A stretch of 64,000 nt of DNA, taken from DATFVJ01 sp963851085. Lineage in GTDB: Bacteria > Actinomycetota > Actinomycetes > Streptosporangiales > Streptosporangiaceae. The stretch is taken from contig CAWKNX010000010.1 of NCBI GenBank assembly GCA_963851085.1, positions 434,001-498,000 on the forward strand. Direction: 5' to 3'. Position numbers and translations under genes: made by a program. Position 1 is the stretch's first letter; every line of letters starts with the position of its first letter. This document shows, one piece after another, positions 24,198 to 32,216 of this stretch. The notes under the pieces were generated by a model, which saw nothing but the letters and a program-made list of their open reading frames with translations, was not told the origin of the DNA and did no database searches.

Positions 24198-25667
24198 TCA
24201 GATCACCCGGACGGTCCACGCCTGGCCGTGCGGCGTGTCCGAGACCGTGACGCCCATTGCCGAGAGCCGGTCGCGGAGCTGATCGGATGCCGCCCAGTCG
24301 CAATCACGCCGCGCGTTCGCGCGCGCCTCAAGCAGCGCCGCCGCGCCGTCAGGCAGCGGTGGCCCGGTGCGCCCCGGGCTGCCCGCGGTGCTGCCTGCGG
24401 TTCCCGCGGTGCTGCCCGCGGTGCTGCTCATGATTTTGCCGATGTCACGCGCCAGGTCCAGCGCGAAAAGCTGGTCCAGGTGCGCGAAGGTCTCGAATTT
24501 CGCGCCCGGGGCGACATCGGGATCCTTCTCCAGGGCGCGAAGCTCACGCATGGCGGCGGGGGTGTCGAGGTCGCTGTCGAACGCCGCCACGACGGCATCC
24601 ACATGCCGCCGCGACATCGCGGCGCTCGGCTCGCACGCCCACGCGGCAACCTGCTCACGCCAGCGACGCAGCGTCTTGTCGGCGCCTTCGAGTGTGTCCC
24701 AGGTGAGGTTCATCTGCTGCCGGTAACGGTGCTCGAGGAAAGCGAGGCGCAGCGCGAGCGGGTCGAGGCCATGCCCGGCGAGGTCGGTGAGCAGGACGAC
24801 GTTTCCCGTGGACTTGGCCATCTTCCGGCCCTCGAAAAGCAAGTGCTCGCCGTGCACCCAGCGCTGCACCACTTCGTGCCCGGTCAGCGTGTTGGACTGC
24901 GCACGTTCGTCTTCGTGGTGCGGGAAACGCAGGTCGATGCCGCCCGTGTGGACGTCGATGCGCTCGCCGAGATGATGCAGGGACATCGCGGAGCATTCGG
25001 TGTGCCAGCCGGGAAACCCGGTGCCCCACGGCGTCCGCCAGGTCAGCTCACGCCCGGGTGAGGTGCCCTTCCACAGCGCCCAGTCCGCGTGGAAGCGCTT
25101 GCTCGCGCCGACACTGTCCGGCAGCCTCCTGCCTGGCCGGAGGTCGTCGAGCCTGTTGCCGGACAGTTCCCCATATCCGGGGAAGGACCGGGCGTCGAAG
25201 AACACCGAGCCGTCATCAGCGGGATACGCGTTACCCGATTCGATCAGGCGGGCGATCATGTCGATCATGAGCGGGATCGACTCAGAAGCACGCGGTGAGT
25301 GGTCGGCCGGGCGGATGTTCAGCGCCGCGAGATCGGCGCGGAACGCGTCCTCACAGAAGCGCGCGATCTCCAGTGCGGTCTTGCCCTCGGCGCGTGCCTG
25401 GGCGAGCAGTTTGTCCTCGCCCTCCGGGTCGATCTCCGCGTCGTCGGCGAGGTGCCCGACATCGGTGATGTTCTGGCACACCATGACCTGCAGGCCGCGT
25501 AGTTCCGCGGCGCGGCGGATCACGTCGGACAGCAGGTAACTGCGCAGGTTGCCGACGTGGGCGTAGCGGTAGACGGTTGGGCCGCACGCGTAGATCCGCA
25601 GTTCGCCGCGGTGAGCCTGGCCGACAGGTTCGACCTGCCTGGTCCGTGTGTCATATAGCCGGAGCAC
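24198..25667 (-). CDS. cysS: Cysteinyl-tRNA synthetase
   Basis: A 489-residue class I aminoacyl-tRNA synthetase charging tRNA-Cys. Residues include Cys28 in IYACGPTVY (first zinc/substrate ligand), the HIGH-equivalent HVGN at residues 37-40, GWHTECSAM and GGIDLRFPHHEDE completing the zinc site, and the KMSKS-equivalent KMAKS at about 270. A low-complexity insert of STAG repeats (about residues 415-440) lies in the C-terminal region. The homologous mycothiol ligase MshC is normally shorter (about 410 aa); the full length and C-terminal anticodon-binding region here favour CysRS. Its upstream side abuts the repeat-rich region 25668-26262. Confidence 0.93.
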   Translation of the reverse strand: MLRLYDTRTRQVEPVGQAHRGELRIYACGPTVYRYAHVGNLRSYLLSDVIRRAAELRGLQVMVCQNITDVGHLADDAEIDPEGEDKLLAQARAEGKTALEIARFCEDAFRADLAALNIRPADHSPRASESIPLMIDMIARLIESGNAYPADDGSVFFDARSFPGYGELSGNRLDDLRPGRRLPDSVGASKRFHADWALWKGTSPGRELTWRTPWGTGFPGWHTECSAMSLHHLGERIDVHTGGIDLRFPHHEDERAQSNTLTGHEVVQRWVHGEHLLFEGRKMAKSTGNVVLLTDLAGHGLDPLALRLAFLEHRYRQQMNLTWDTLEGADKTLRRWREQVAAWACEPSAAMSRRHVDAVVAAFDSDLDTPAAMRELRALEKDPDVAPGAKFETFAHLDQLFALDLARDIGKIMSSTAGSTAGTAGSTAGSPGRTGPPLPDGAAALLEARANARRDCDWAASDQLRDRLSAMGVTVSDTPHGQAWTVRVI

Positions 25668-25745
25668 ACCACCACCCTACGAGGGTCCATGGCCACGAGA
25701 CGCCCGTGCCTGCCCGGCGCCCCAGCCCTCGCCGGACCCCAGCGA

Positions 25746-25810
25746 GGGCCCATTGGTGGTGCCATAGCACGACTGTCAACACGCACCATCACGCGCCTGT
25801 TCAAGATCGA
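25746..25810 (+). repeat. Left arm of a long inverted-repeat pair
   Basis: The reverse complement of this 65-bp arm matches 26170-26231 at roughly three quarters of positions by eye. The shared words are GATCTTGAA, GATGGT, GTTGACA, TCGTGCTAT and GGGCC in the same order. The enclosed segment is about 360 bp. Confidence 0.7.
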
Positions 25811-25970
25811 CTTTGGCTTCAAAGGGTGACGGGTCACAGCAGAAATGGCCCATTTCTGTCGCTGGAGTAGCAGCAATGGCCCATGGCTGCTACTGATGGC
25901 ACCAATAGCCCGTTGGGCGACGGATCCCACGGCGGTCAATATGTACCATCGCCTTTGATCCACGGCGGCT

Positions 25971-26027
25971 TTCATGATCGCGGTAAGTTTTCCGCAAATA
26001 CCGCCGAGAAGTTACCGCGATCATGAA
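25971..26027. repeat. 57-bp palindromic intergenic repeat, copy B
   Basis: Best-formed copy of the family: outer arms TTCATGATCGCGGTAA and TTACCGCGATCATGAA are perfectly complementary over 16 bases, enclosing a weaker 25-base centre. The motif TCAATATGTACCAT lies 21 bases to its left, as in copy C, where the distance is 17. Confidence 0.9.
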
Positions 26028-26169
26028 GCCGGGCGTCGCCTGCGCCGCAGCCATCGAACGGATCATGATCCATGGCCCGCAGGGCGGTCCATCTGGCGCC
26101 TCACGGGCCATCGGGTGCTGTGATCGCCCCATCAATGGGCCATCGATGGGTTATCCGTCGGCCGAAGCT

Positions 26170-26231
26170 GATCTTGAAACAGGGCGAGATGGTACACGTT
26201 GACAATCGTGCTATTACCCCAGCAACGGGCC
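26170..26231 (-). repeat. Right arm of a long inverted-repeat pair
   Basis: Inverted partner of 25746-25810, ending next to the dapC 3' end. It carries ACCCCAGCAACGGGCC, close to the ACCCCAGCAAGGGGCC of the hairpin at 30858-30894, linking this arm to that element. Confidence 0.7.
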
Positions 26232-26262
26232 ATCGCTGAGGGTGGCAGGTGCGGGGCGCCGC

Positions 26263-27411
26263 TCAGGCAGCGGGCCCAGTCACCTCTCGGCCCGGATCGG
26301 CGTCCGCGGCCGGGTCCAGCCTGCGCAGCCGTTCGGATGCGGTATTGATCCGCTCGTCCGTCGCGGTGAGCGAGACGCGGACGTGCCGTTCGCCTAGCGG
26401 TCCGTAGAACTGCCCCGGCGTCACAAGGATTCCGGCGTCGGCGAGCACGCGGACCGATTCCCAGCAGCCGCGGGCGGGATGGGATGCCCACAGATACAGG
26501 CCGGCCTCGGAATGCTCCGCCTTCCAGCCGGCGGCATCGAGTGCGGGCAGGAGCACCTCGCGCCGTGCCGCGTACCTGGCGCGCTGCCGGTCGGCGTGGT
26601 CGTCGTCGTCGAGTGCGGCCGCCATCGCCGCCTGGACCGGCGTGGGCACCATCATCCCGGCGTGCCTGCGAACTTCGAGCAGGTCGCGGACGAGTGCCGG
26701 GTCGCCGGTGACGAAGCCGGCGCGGTAGCCGGCCATGTTGGACCGCTTGGACAGCGAGTGCACGGCGAGCAGGCCGTCGGGTGCACCTCCGCACACGCTG
26801 GGGTGCAGGATCGAGACCGGCTGCGCGTCCCAGCCGAAGCCCAGGTAGCACTCGTCCGAGGCGACCACGGCGCCGCGTTCACGCGCCCAGCCGACGACCT
26901 TGCGCAGATGCGCGGCGGGCAGTACCTGCCCGGTCGGGTTGGACGGCGAGTTGACCCAGATCAGGCGGACCGGCGCCGGGCCGAGTGCGGTCAGCGAGTC
27001 GGCAGCGGCAGGCCGGGCGCCTGCGAGCCGTGCCCCCATGTCGTAGGTGGGGTACGCCAGCGCCGGATGGGCAACCACGTCGCCGCTGCCGAGTCCGAGC
27101 AGCGTCGGCAGCCAGGCGACGAATTCTTTGGTCCCGATCACCGGCAGCACCGCCTCGGCCGCAGCCGCCACCCCGTGCCTGCGCGCCAGCCAGTGCGCCG
27201 CCGCCTCGCGCAGCCGCTGCGTGCCCGCGGTGACTGGGTAGCCGGGCGCGTCGGACGCGGCGGCCAGCGCATCGCTCACCACCCCGGGCACGGGGTCCAC
27301 CGGCATACCCACGGACAGATCCACGATCCCGCCCGGGTGCGCCTGTGCCTTGTCCCTGTAGGGGCTCAGGAGATCCCACGGGAACTGGGGCAGCCGCTGT
27401 GCGAGGGTCAG
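26263..27411 (-). CDS. dapC: Succinyldiaminopimelate aminotransferase DapC
   Basis: A class I/II PLP aminotransferase of the lysine/diaminopimelate pathway, which uses the succinylase route (dapD is also in this window). Seen are DLSVGMPVDPVP, NSPSNPTGQVL, the PLP-contacting DECYLGFGW and the Schiff-base Lys in VHSLSKRSNMAGYRAG. The start is uncertain. The frame is open to 27543, but the conserved protein begins at LAQRLPQFPWDLLSPY. A CTG at 27411 overlaps the ferredoxin stop (CTGA) with AAGGAG just upstream, suggesting a rare CTG start and translational coupling to fdxA. With that start it has 382 residues. Confidence 0.88.
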   Translation of the reverse strand: MTLAQRLPQFPWDLLSPYRDKAQAHPGGIVDLSVGMPVDPVPGVVSDALAAASDAPGYPVTAGTQRLREAAAHWLARRHGVAAAAEAVLPVIGTKEFVAWLPTLLGLGSGDVVAHPALAYPTYDMGARLAGARPAAADSLTALGPAPVRLIWVNSPSNPTGQVLPAAHLRKVVGWARERGAVVASDECYLGFGWDAQPVSILHPSVCGGAPDGLLAVHSLSKRSNMAGYRAGFVTGDPALVRDLLEVRRHAGMMVPTPVQAAMAAALDDDDHADRQRARYAARREVLLPALDAAGWKAEHSEAGLYLWASHPARGCWESVRVLADAGILVTPGQFYGPLGERHVRVSLTATDERINTASERLRRLDPAADADPGREVTGPAA

Positions 27412-27734
27412 TGCTCGTCTCCTTGCGGAGGCAACGCGGCGACGATCGGGTGGTCTTTGTCGATCTTCCCCACCTTCGACGCACCGCCTGGCGAGCCGAG
27501 GTCCTCGAAGAACTCGACATTGACCTTGTAGTAGTCCTTCCACTTATCGGGGACGTCATCCTCGTAGAAGATCGCCTCGACTGGGCAGACCGGCTCGCAA
27601 GCGCCACAGTCCACGCACTCGTCTGGATGTATGTAGAGCATGCGGTTGCCCTCGTAGATGCAGTCCACCGGGCACTCTTCGATGCACGCCTTGTCAAGCA
27701 CATCGACGCAGGTCTGCGCGATGATGTAGGTCAC
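27408..27734 (-). CDS. fdxA: 7Fe-8S/4Fe-4S ferredoxin FdxA
   Basis: A 108-residue bacterial ferredoxin of the actinobacterial FdxA type. The N-terminal half carries the cluster ligands: CVDVLDKACIEECPVDC for one cluster and CVDCGACEPVCP for the other. The pattern is that of a [3Fe-4S]/[4Fe-4S] protein. The C-terminal half, with DKWKDYYKVNVEFFEDLG, is the extension typical of this group. It is first in a two-gene unit with dapC, an order conserved in actinobacteria although the two functions are not obviously linked. Confidence 0.95.
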   Translation of the reverse strand: MTYIIAQTCVDVLDKACIEECPVDCIYEGNRMLYIHPDECVDCGACEPVCPVEAIFYEDDVPDKWKDYYKVNVEFFEDLGSPGGASKVGKIDKDHPIVAALPPQGDEH

Positions 27735-27912
27735 GTCGAACTCCTCTTTCGTCCGGGCCTCGCCACGGCATCTGGTCCGGGGCGCGCCACGACCGACCGC
27801 GGGTGTGTACCTAGTATCGCCACCCGCCGCGGCCTTTGCGCGCCGAGGTGCGCACCGGTTCCCGCGTTGCGCGGCAAGATCTTATGCTCCCAGGGGCGGT
27901 TGCTCGTCATTC

Positions 27913-27950
27913 TCTCAATATTTGAGACAAATGAGTCTGAGTATTGAGAC
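27913..27950. promoter_or_regulatory. Two adjacent dyads upstream of a methyltransferase gene
   Basis: TCTCAATATTTGAGA at 27913-27927 is a perfect 6-bp-arm dyad. GTCTGAGTATTGAGAC at 27935-27950 is a near-perfect dyad sharing the TATTGAGA word. They lie in an AT-rich island 20-60 bases before the methyltransferase ATG at 27971, in the space divergent to fdxA. They look like paired operator half-sites for a dimeric regulator; the regulator is unknown. Confidence 0.5.
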
Positions 27951-27970
27951 AATTTGGTACGCTTCTCACC

Positions 27971-28720
27971 ATGAGGTGGGATGCGGGCAGATATGACAGC
28001 TCATTCGCGTTCGTGGCCGAGCACGGCAAATCCCTGATCGAGATGCTCGGCCCGTGCCCGGGCGAGCGGATCGTCGATCTCGGCTGCGGCACCGGCCTCC
28101 TCACCGCCGAGATCGCCGCTCACGGCGCCGCCGTGCTTGGTGTCGACGCATCAGCGCAGATGATTGCCAAGGCCAGGGCCGATCACCCCGATCTCGCCTT
28201 CGAGCTTGGTGACGGCCACGACTTCAGCGTCCCCGAGCCGCAGGACGCGGTCTTCTCCAATGCTGCGCTGCATTGGATGAGTGGCGATCCTGACGCGGTG
28301 ATCGCCCGTGTGCATGCCGCGCTGGTCCCGGGCGGCAGGTTCGTGGCCGAGTTTGGCGCGGCGGGCAACACCACGGCGGTCCTCGCTGCCGTCCGGGCTG
28401 TGTGGGCACGCCACGGCGTCGAACTCGTGGTGCCGTGGTACTTCCCATCACCCGCGCAGTACGCGGCGCGCCTGGAACGCGGTGGCTTCACGGTGCGGCT
28501 GCTGCGCAACTTCGACCGGCCAAGCCTGCTGGACCGCTGCCCGGACGGGATCGCGGACTGGCTCCGCATGTTCGGAGCCGACCTGCTGGCGCAACTGCCG
28601 CGGGCGGCAGTACCCGCCGCTCTCGCCGACGTGAACGAATCGGCCGCGGCCGAGTTGCACCGGCCCGATGGCTGGTTTGTGGACTACGTCAGGCTGCGCT
28701 TCGCCGCCGAGCGCCACTGA
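27971..28720 (+). CDS. Class I SAM-dependent methyltransferase
   Basis: A 249-residue UbiE/trans-aconitate-type methyltransferase. Motif I is VDLGCGTG (about residues 36-43), followed by the acidic GVDAS strand end and PEPQDAVFSNAALHWM (post-II), with an Arg-rich C-terminal cap. The substrate cannot be deduced. ATG at 27971 starts the conserved MRWDAGRYDSSFAF; an upstream ATG in frame at 27944 falls inside the candidate operator. It stands alone between fdxA (divergent) and a convergent lysozyme-fold gene. Confidence 0.88.
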   Translation: MRWDAGRYDSSFAFVAEHGKSLIEMLGPCPGERIVDLGCGTGLLTAEIAAHGAAVLGVDASAQMIAKARADHPDLAFELGDGHDFSVPEPQDAVFSNAALHWMSGDPDAVIARVHAALVPGGRFVAEFGAAGNTTAVLAAVRAVWARHGVELVVPWYFPSPAQYAARLERGGFTVRLLRNFDRPSLLDRCPDGIADWLRMFGADLLAQLPRAAVPAALADVNESAAAELHRPDGWFVDYVRLRFAAERH

Positions 28721-28770
28721 ACCGCTGAACCCGCTGAACCCGCCGCGTGCCGCTGGGCGCCTTCACCCGG

Positions 28771-29649
28771 TTAGCTGAGCTCGACGGCGGTGGTGGGCGC
28801 CCGTTGTGCGAGGCTCCAGCCGTGCTCGCCGTTCGACGCGCGCCACTGGTATCCGGCGTAACGGACCTGCCGGATCCCGTAGATCTTGGCATGCGACACC
28901 GACCAGGTCGCGACCGCCCAGCCGGCCTGAAGCCGCGGGACACGAACGTTCATCCCGCGGGCCGCGGTCTCCGTGGCCGCAGGGCCGCCCGCCGGATCGA
29001 CGATGGCGCTGTGCCCGGTCAGTTGGCCGAATGTGCGGCTCAGCTGGGTCATCGCAGGGGTGAACTGCGCCTGGCGCTTGCTGAAGGGCGTGAACCAGCA
29101 CGAGACCGCACGGGACGCGTTCCCCGTGAAGGCGGTGGAGAGCATCCCAGCCACCTGCTCGTACTGACCGTACGCGGTGCCGTCAGCGCTGCGCTGCACG
29201 GCCTGTGCCGCGCGGTAGACCGGCATGCTCTGGTAGCCGGGCACCTTGACGAGCGCGGCGAAGAACCTCGTGGCCGCGTAGACCGGGTCCATCAGCTGGC
29301 TGGGCGTTCCCCATCCCTCGGACGGGCGTTGCTGGAAGATGCCGACCGAGTCGCGGTCACCGTAGTCGACATTGTGCATGTGCGACTCCTGCAGGGCGGT
29401 CGCATAGGCGACAGTCACCGCGGCCGTGGGCAGGCCGCGGCGGTAACCCACCCCGGCGATGGTCGCCGCGATCGCGGCCTGCTGGGAGTCGAGCTGTACG
29501 ACCTGCCTGCCGATGGTTGCCTGGCAGCCGTCACCGATCAGGAATGGCTTGGCATGCTGGAAGACGACGCAGCCGCCGATCCCGAGGATCAGCGCCGTGG
29601 TCAAGGTGATCGCGAGCGCTCCCCATCGCCGGGCGCGTGTCTTCGGCAC
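28771..29649 (-). CDS. Membrane-anchored lysozyme-fold (SLT-like) protein
   Basis: A 292-residue protein with a basic N-terminus and one hydrophobic segment (about 8-30), so it is either secreted or anchored facing outside. The core ALQESHMHNVDYGDRDSVGIFQQRPSEGWG has the Glu-Ser, GIFQ and Trp-Gly pattern of lytic transglycosylase/lysozyme folds, with the Glu of QES as presumed catalytic acid. A C-terminal domain (about 180-290) is unassigned. Actinobacterial relatives are often annotated only as hypothetical or, misleadingly, heavy-metal transporter. A role in peptidoglycan cleavage is inferred from fold only. Confidence 0.75.
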   Translation of the reverse strand: MPKTRARRWGALAITLTTALILGIGGCVVFQHAKPFLIGDGCQATIGRQVVQLDSQQAAIAATIAGVGYRRGLPTAAVTVAYATALQESHMHNVDYGDRDSVGIFQQRPSEGWGTPSQLMDPVYAATRFFAALVKVPGYQSMPVYRAAQAVQRSADGTAYGQYEQVAGMLSTAFTGNASRAVSCWFTPFSKRQAQFTPAMTQLSRTFGQLTGHSAIVDPAGGPAATETAARGMNVRVPRLQAGWAVATWSVSHAKIYGIRQVRYAGYQWRASNGEHGWSLAQRAPTTAVELS

Positions 29650-29795
29650 AGCATCAGACGCTACCCGCAGACGGGTGGTCGGCAGGCACGGATAGCTGGT
29701 TGCCCTGCTATTCCCGCCGCCGGCGAGGCGGGGCGAGCGCGCCGGGCAAAGCGGCCGGCCACGCCGGGGGTGCCAGGACGCTAGGCTCGCTCGTT

Positions 29796-30671
29796 ATGAG
29801 CCAAGCAGCAGGGGTGACAGGGCAGGCCGGCCTGCCGCCCGCGGCGCCTGAGAGCCCGCTGCCCGCACAGATAGATGCCTTGTGGCAGCGGCGCGGCGAA
29901 CTTGGCCCGGGCGATACCGCCGCGAGGTCCGTGGTGACGGACGCGGTCGACGCGCTCGACTCCGGCCGCGCTCGCGTGGCGGCCGTCGACCCGGCAACCG
30001 GCCAGGTGGTCGTGGATGAGCGCGCCAAGCGCGCGATCCTGCTGGGTTTCCGGCTGCTGCCGATGGTGCGCTCACAGGTGGGTGAGTTCCACCACCACGA
30101 CAGGATCCCGCTGAAGACCCGGCTCGACGGGGTGCGGGTGGTGCCAGGTGCCATCGCGCGCTGGGGCTCGTACATCGCGCCAGGCGTCATCCTGATGCCG
30201 TCGTTCACCAACATCGGCGCTTACGTGGACAGCGGAACCCTGGTCGACACGTGGGCGACGGTCGGCTCGTGCGCACAGATCGGCAAGAATGTGCACCTGT
30301 CGGGTGGCGTCGGCATCGGCGGCGTGCTCGAACCGCCGAACGCGGTCCCGGTCGTAGTCGAGGACGACGCGTTCGTCGGCTCGCGCTGCATGGTCGTGGA
30401 AGGGGCTCGCGTCCGCCAGGGCGCCAAACTCGGGTCCGGCACGATCCTGGCGGCGACGACGCACGTCATCGACGTGGAGACGGGCGAGGAACTGCCCCGT
30501 GGCGAGGCGCCGGCCTGGTCGGTGTGCGTGGGCGGCACGCGCACAAGGCAATTCCCGGGCGGGCAGTTCGGCATGCCGTGCATGCTGGTTCTCAAGCGGC
30601 TGCCCGAGGGCAGTAAGCACGACAAGCTGATGCTCAACGAGATCCTCCGCGAACACGGTGTAAACGCCTAA
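29796..30671 (+). CDS. dapD: Tetrahydrodipicolinate N-succinyltransferase DapD
   Basis: A 291-residue left-handed beta-helix enzyme that succinylates tetrahydrodipicolinate in diaminopimelate/lysine synthesis. The hexapeptide repeat region (about 130-230) includes IAPGVILMPSFTNIGAYVD, VGSCAQIGKNVHLSGGVGI and GARVRQGAKLGSGTIL. The N-terminal domain and RIPLKTRLDGVRVVP match the actinobacterial (M. tuberculosis-type) subgroup rather than the E. coli one. ATG at 29796 gives a length close to that family. It complements dapC about 2.5 kb away, showing the succinylase branch is used. Confidence 0.94.
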   Translation: MSQAAGVTGQAGLPPAAPESPLPAQIDALWQRRGELGPGDTAARSVVTDAVDALDSGRARVAAVDPATGQVVVDERAKRAILLGFRLLPMVRSQVGEFHHHDRIPLKTRLDGVRVVPGAIARWGSYIAPGVILMPSFTNIGAYVDSGTLVDTWATVGSCAQIGKNVHLSGGVGIGGVLEPPNAVPVVVEDDAFVGSRCMVVEGARVRQGAKLGSGTILAATTHVIDVETGEELPRGEAPAWSVCVGGTRTRQFPGGQFGMPCMLVLKRLPEGSKHDKLMLNEILREHGVNA

Positions 30672-30719
30672 GACGCTGAACGGCTGCCGCGGATGCGGCG
30701 TCCGTTGGTGCGGGGGGAT

Positions 30720-30740
30720 CCCGGGGGGTCGCCCCCCGGG
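30720..30740 (+). terminator. GC hairpin after dapD
   Basis: Arms CCCGGGGGG and CCCCCCGGG (9 bp, perfect) enclose a 3-base loop TCG, 49 bases after the dapD stop. There is no T-run, so an intrinsic terminator is only probable; actinobacterial terminators often lack one. Confidence 0.45.
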
Positions 30741-30832
30741 GGGCTGGCGCAGCCTGAACGGCTGCCGCGGCGCCTGCCGCCCGCCCAGGTGTCACGCCTG
30801 GGCGCCGCTCCCGAGCATCGCGCCTGTCCTGG

Positions 30833-30857
30833 CACCAGCAATGGCCCATGGCTGGTG
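30833..30857. repeat. Palindrome sharing a 19-mer with the 25.9-kb region
   Basis: CACCAGC and GCTGGTG arms flank AATGGCCCATG. The inner word CAGCAATGGCCCATGGCTG (30836-30854) occurs identically at 25871-25889, also as the centre of a palindrome but with different outer arms. Conserved centre with changing arms suggests compensatory maintenance of the hairpin. Confidence 0.75.
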
Positions 30858-30894
30858 CTCCTACCCCAGCAAGGGGCCATTGCTGGGGTAGGAG
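30858..30894. repeat. Perfect 15-bp-arm hairpin
   Basis: Arms CTCCTACCCCAGCAA and TTGCTGGGGTAGGAG enclose the 7-base loop GGGGCCA. It directly follows the palindrome at 30833-30857, and its ACCCCAGCAA word also occurs in the arm at 26170-26231. Confidence 0.85.
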
Positions 30895-30976
30895 CGAGGG
30901 TGCTGCGGACCATGGCGCCCCCCTTTGGGGAGGGCATCGTTTCACCGCACATCCATAGACGCGGCGCAAACTCACG

Positions 30977-31330
30977 ATGTATCTTGTTGGCGTGGATGTG
31001 CACACGCGTGATGATGTCACCGCGGCGGTCGCGGCGCATGGCGACCTTGGCCGCGACTATGACGACGCGGTCGCCGAAGGACTCGTGGAGCGGATCGGCG
31101 CTGAGATCGACAAGCGGGTGGACGCCCGTCTCGCCCAGGGCGCCCCGCCGCAGCCAGTGGCGCGTCCGGCCGCACGGCCCGCATGGGCGCAGCTCGTGAT
31201 GGCCCTTGGCTCGATGGGCCTCGGTATCGGCGCAACGGCCACCGTCGCGGCGGAACACAGCCCGGCGCTCGTCGCGCTCATCTGGATCGTCATCGGGATC
31301 ATCAACGTCGTTTACGCCCGCCGCCGCTGA
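30977..31330 (+). CDS. Small membrane protein of unknown function
   Basis: A 117-residue protein. An N-terminal helical part (about 1-55) contains YDDAVAEGLVERIGAEIDKRVDARL; two hydrophobic segments follow (about 70-87 and 93-112), ending in basic YARRR. This is the layout of small actinobacterial proteins with a charged N-terminal helix and a C-terminal hairpin membrane anchor. Start choice is uncertain: ATG 30977 is used, but GTG codons a few residues downstream would give a similar protein. No partner is evident. Confidence 0.7.
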   Translation: MYLVGVDVHTRDDVTAAVAAHGDLGRDYDDAVAEGLVERIGAEIDKRVDARLAQGAPPQPVARPAARPAWAQLVMALGSMGLGIGATATVAAEHSPALVALIWIVIGIINVVYARRR

Positions 31331-31457
31331 CTCGCCGCAGCGGCAGGTGACCGCCTGGCCACATGGCACCCGCCGCGGGGTTAACACTCACCGCACCCGG
31401 GGGCGACCCGCGGCGCGGGAGTGCCCAGGAGTTCGGCTGCCTCGTTACCGTGTGGCC

Positions 31458-32216
31458 ATGGGAGTGAATTCAGATGCGCGGCGCCGGGTGCGCCGTCAGG
31501 GACCCGCGACACTGCGCGGCAAGGCGATCCCGCAGACAACCACCGACCAGCGACTGCTCGACAGACGCGGCCCCAGTGACTGGGTGCATACCGATCCGTG
31601 GCGGGTCCTGCGGATCCAGGCCGAGTTTATCGAGGGATTCGGGCTGCTCGCTGAGCTAGGCAAAGCGGTAACCATATTCGGCTCCGCGCGGGCTAAGCCA
31701 GGATCGGCTGAATACGAACTCGCCGAAAAGATCGGGACTGGGCTCGCGGGTGCCGGATACACGGTGATCACTGGCGGCGGCCCCGGGATCATGGAGGCGG
31801 TGAACAAGGGCGCGGTCGGCGCTGGCGGGCTCTCCGTTGGCCTTGGCATCGAGTTGCCGCTTGAGCAGGGACTCAACGATTACGTCGAGGTCGGGCTGGA
31901 ATTCAGGTACTTCTTCGTGCGCAAGATGATGTTCATCAAGTATTCGCAGGCATTCGTGGTGATGCCCGGCGGGTACGGGACGCTGGACGAGCTCTTCGAG
32001 GCTGTCACGCTTGTCCAGACCGGGAAGATCACAAAATTTCCCATCGTCTTGGTGGGAACCGCCTACTGGGGCGGGCTCATCTCGTGGATCACCGGCACAC
32101 TGCTCGCGGAGGAGAAGATTTCTCCAGGCGACCATGAACTGTTCCACCTGACCGATGACCCCGCGGAGGTGGTCCGCATCATTGTGGATGCCCACAAGAA
32201 CGCCGAGCTGGCATGA
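31458..32216 (+). CDS. LOG family protein (TIGR00730), first copy
   Basis: A 252-residue Rossmann-fold protein of the LONELY GUY / TIGR00730 family. Many members are cytokinin-riboside-monophosphate phosphoribohydrolases or related nucleotide hydrolases. Motifs present are VTIFGSARAKPGSAEY, VITGGGPGIMEAVNKGA and the family's catalytic VVMPGGYGTLDELFE. ATG at 31458 is taken as start. The stop overlaps the start of the next gene, a second LOG protein, by four bases (ATGA), so the two are translationally coupled and may form a hetero-oligomer. Confidence 0.9.
   Translation: MGVNSDARRRVRRQGPATLRGKAIPQTTTDQRLLDRRGPSDWVHTDPWRVLRIQAEFIEGFGLLAELGKAVTIFGSARAKPGSAEYELAEKIGTGLAGAGYTVITGGGPGIMEAVNKGAVGAGGLSVGLGIELPLEQGLNDYVEVGLEFRYFFVRKMMFIKYSQAFVVMPGGYGTLDELFEAVTLVQTGKITKFPIVLVGTAYWGGLISWITGTLLAEEKISPGDHELFHLTDDPAEVVRIIVDAHKNAELA

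Larger units (their letters stand above)
25668..26262. other. Repeat-packed intergenic region (MITE-like)
   Basis: About 595 bases with no gene but dense symmetry. It contains an inverted-repeat pair at 25746-25810 and 26170-26231; small palindromes AGAAATGGCCCATTTCT at 25844-25860 and AGTAGCAGC/GCTGCTACT at 25866-25894; the motif TCAATATGTACCAT at 25936-25949; and palindromic repeat copy B at 25971-26027. Related sequences recur at 30.8 kb and 60.3-60.5 kb. It lies upstream of cysS and downstream of dapC, both on the minus strand. Confidence 0.75.
30672..30976. other. Intergenic region with hairpins and repeat-family fragments
   Basis: 305 bases with no gene. A 17-bp direct repeat CTGAACGGCTGCCGCGG (30676-30692 and 30754-30770) flanks a strong GC hairpin at 30720-30740. 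Further right are a palindrome at 30833-30857 and a hairpin at 30858-30894, both related to the repeats at 25.8-26.2 kb. Confidence 0.7.

Noticed and set aside
24198..25667. Mycothiol ligase MshC
   Set aside because: The protein is longer than MshC and keeps the C-terminal region of cysteinyl-tRNA synthetase.
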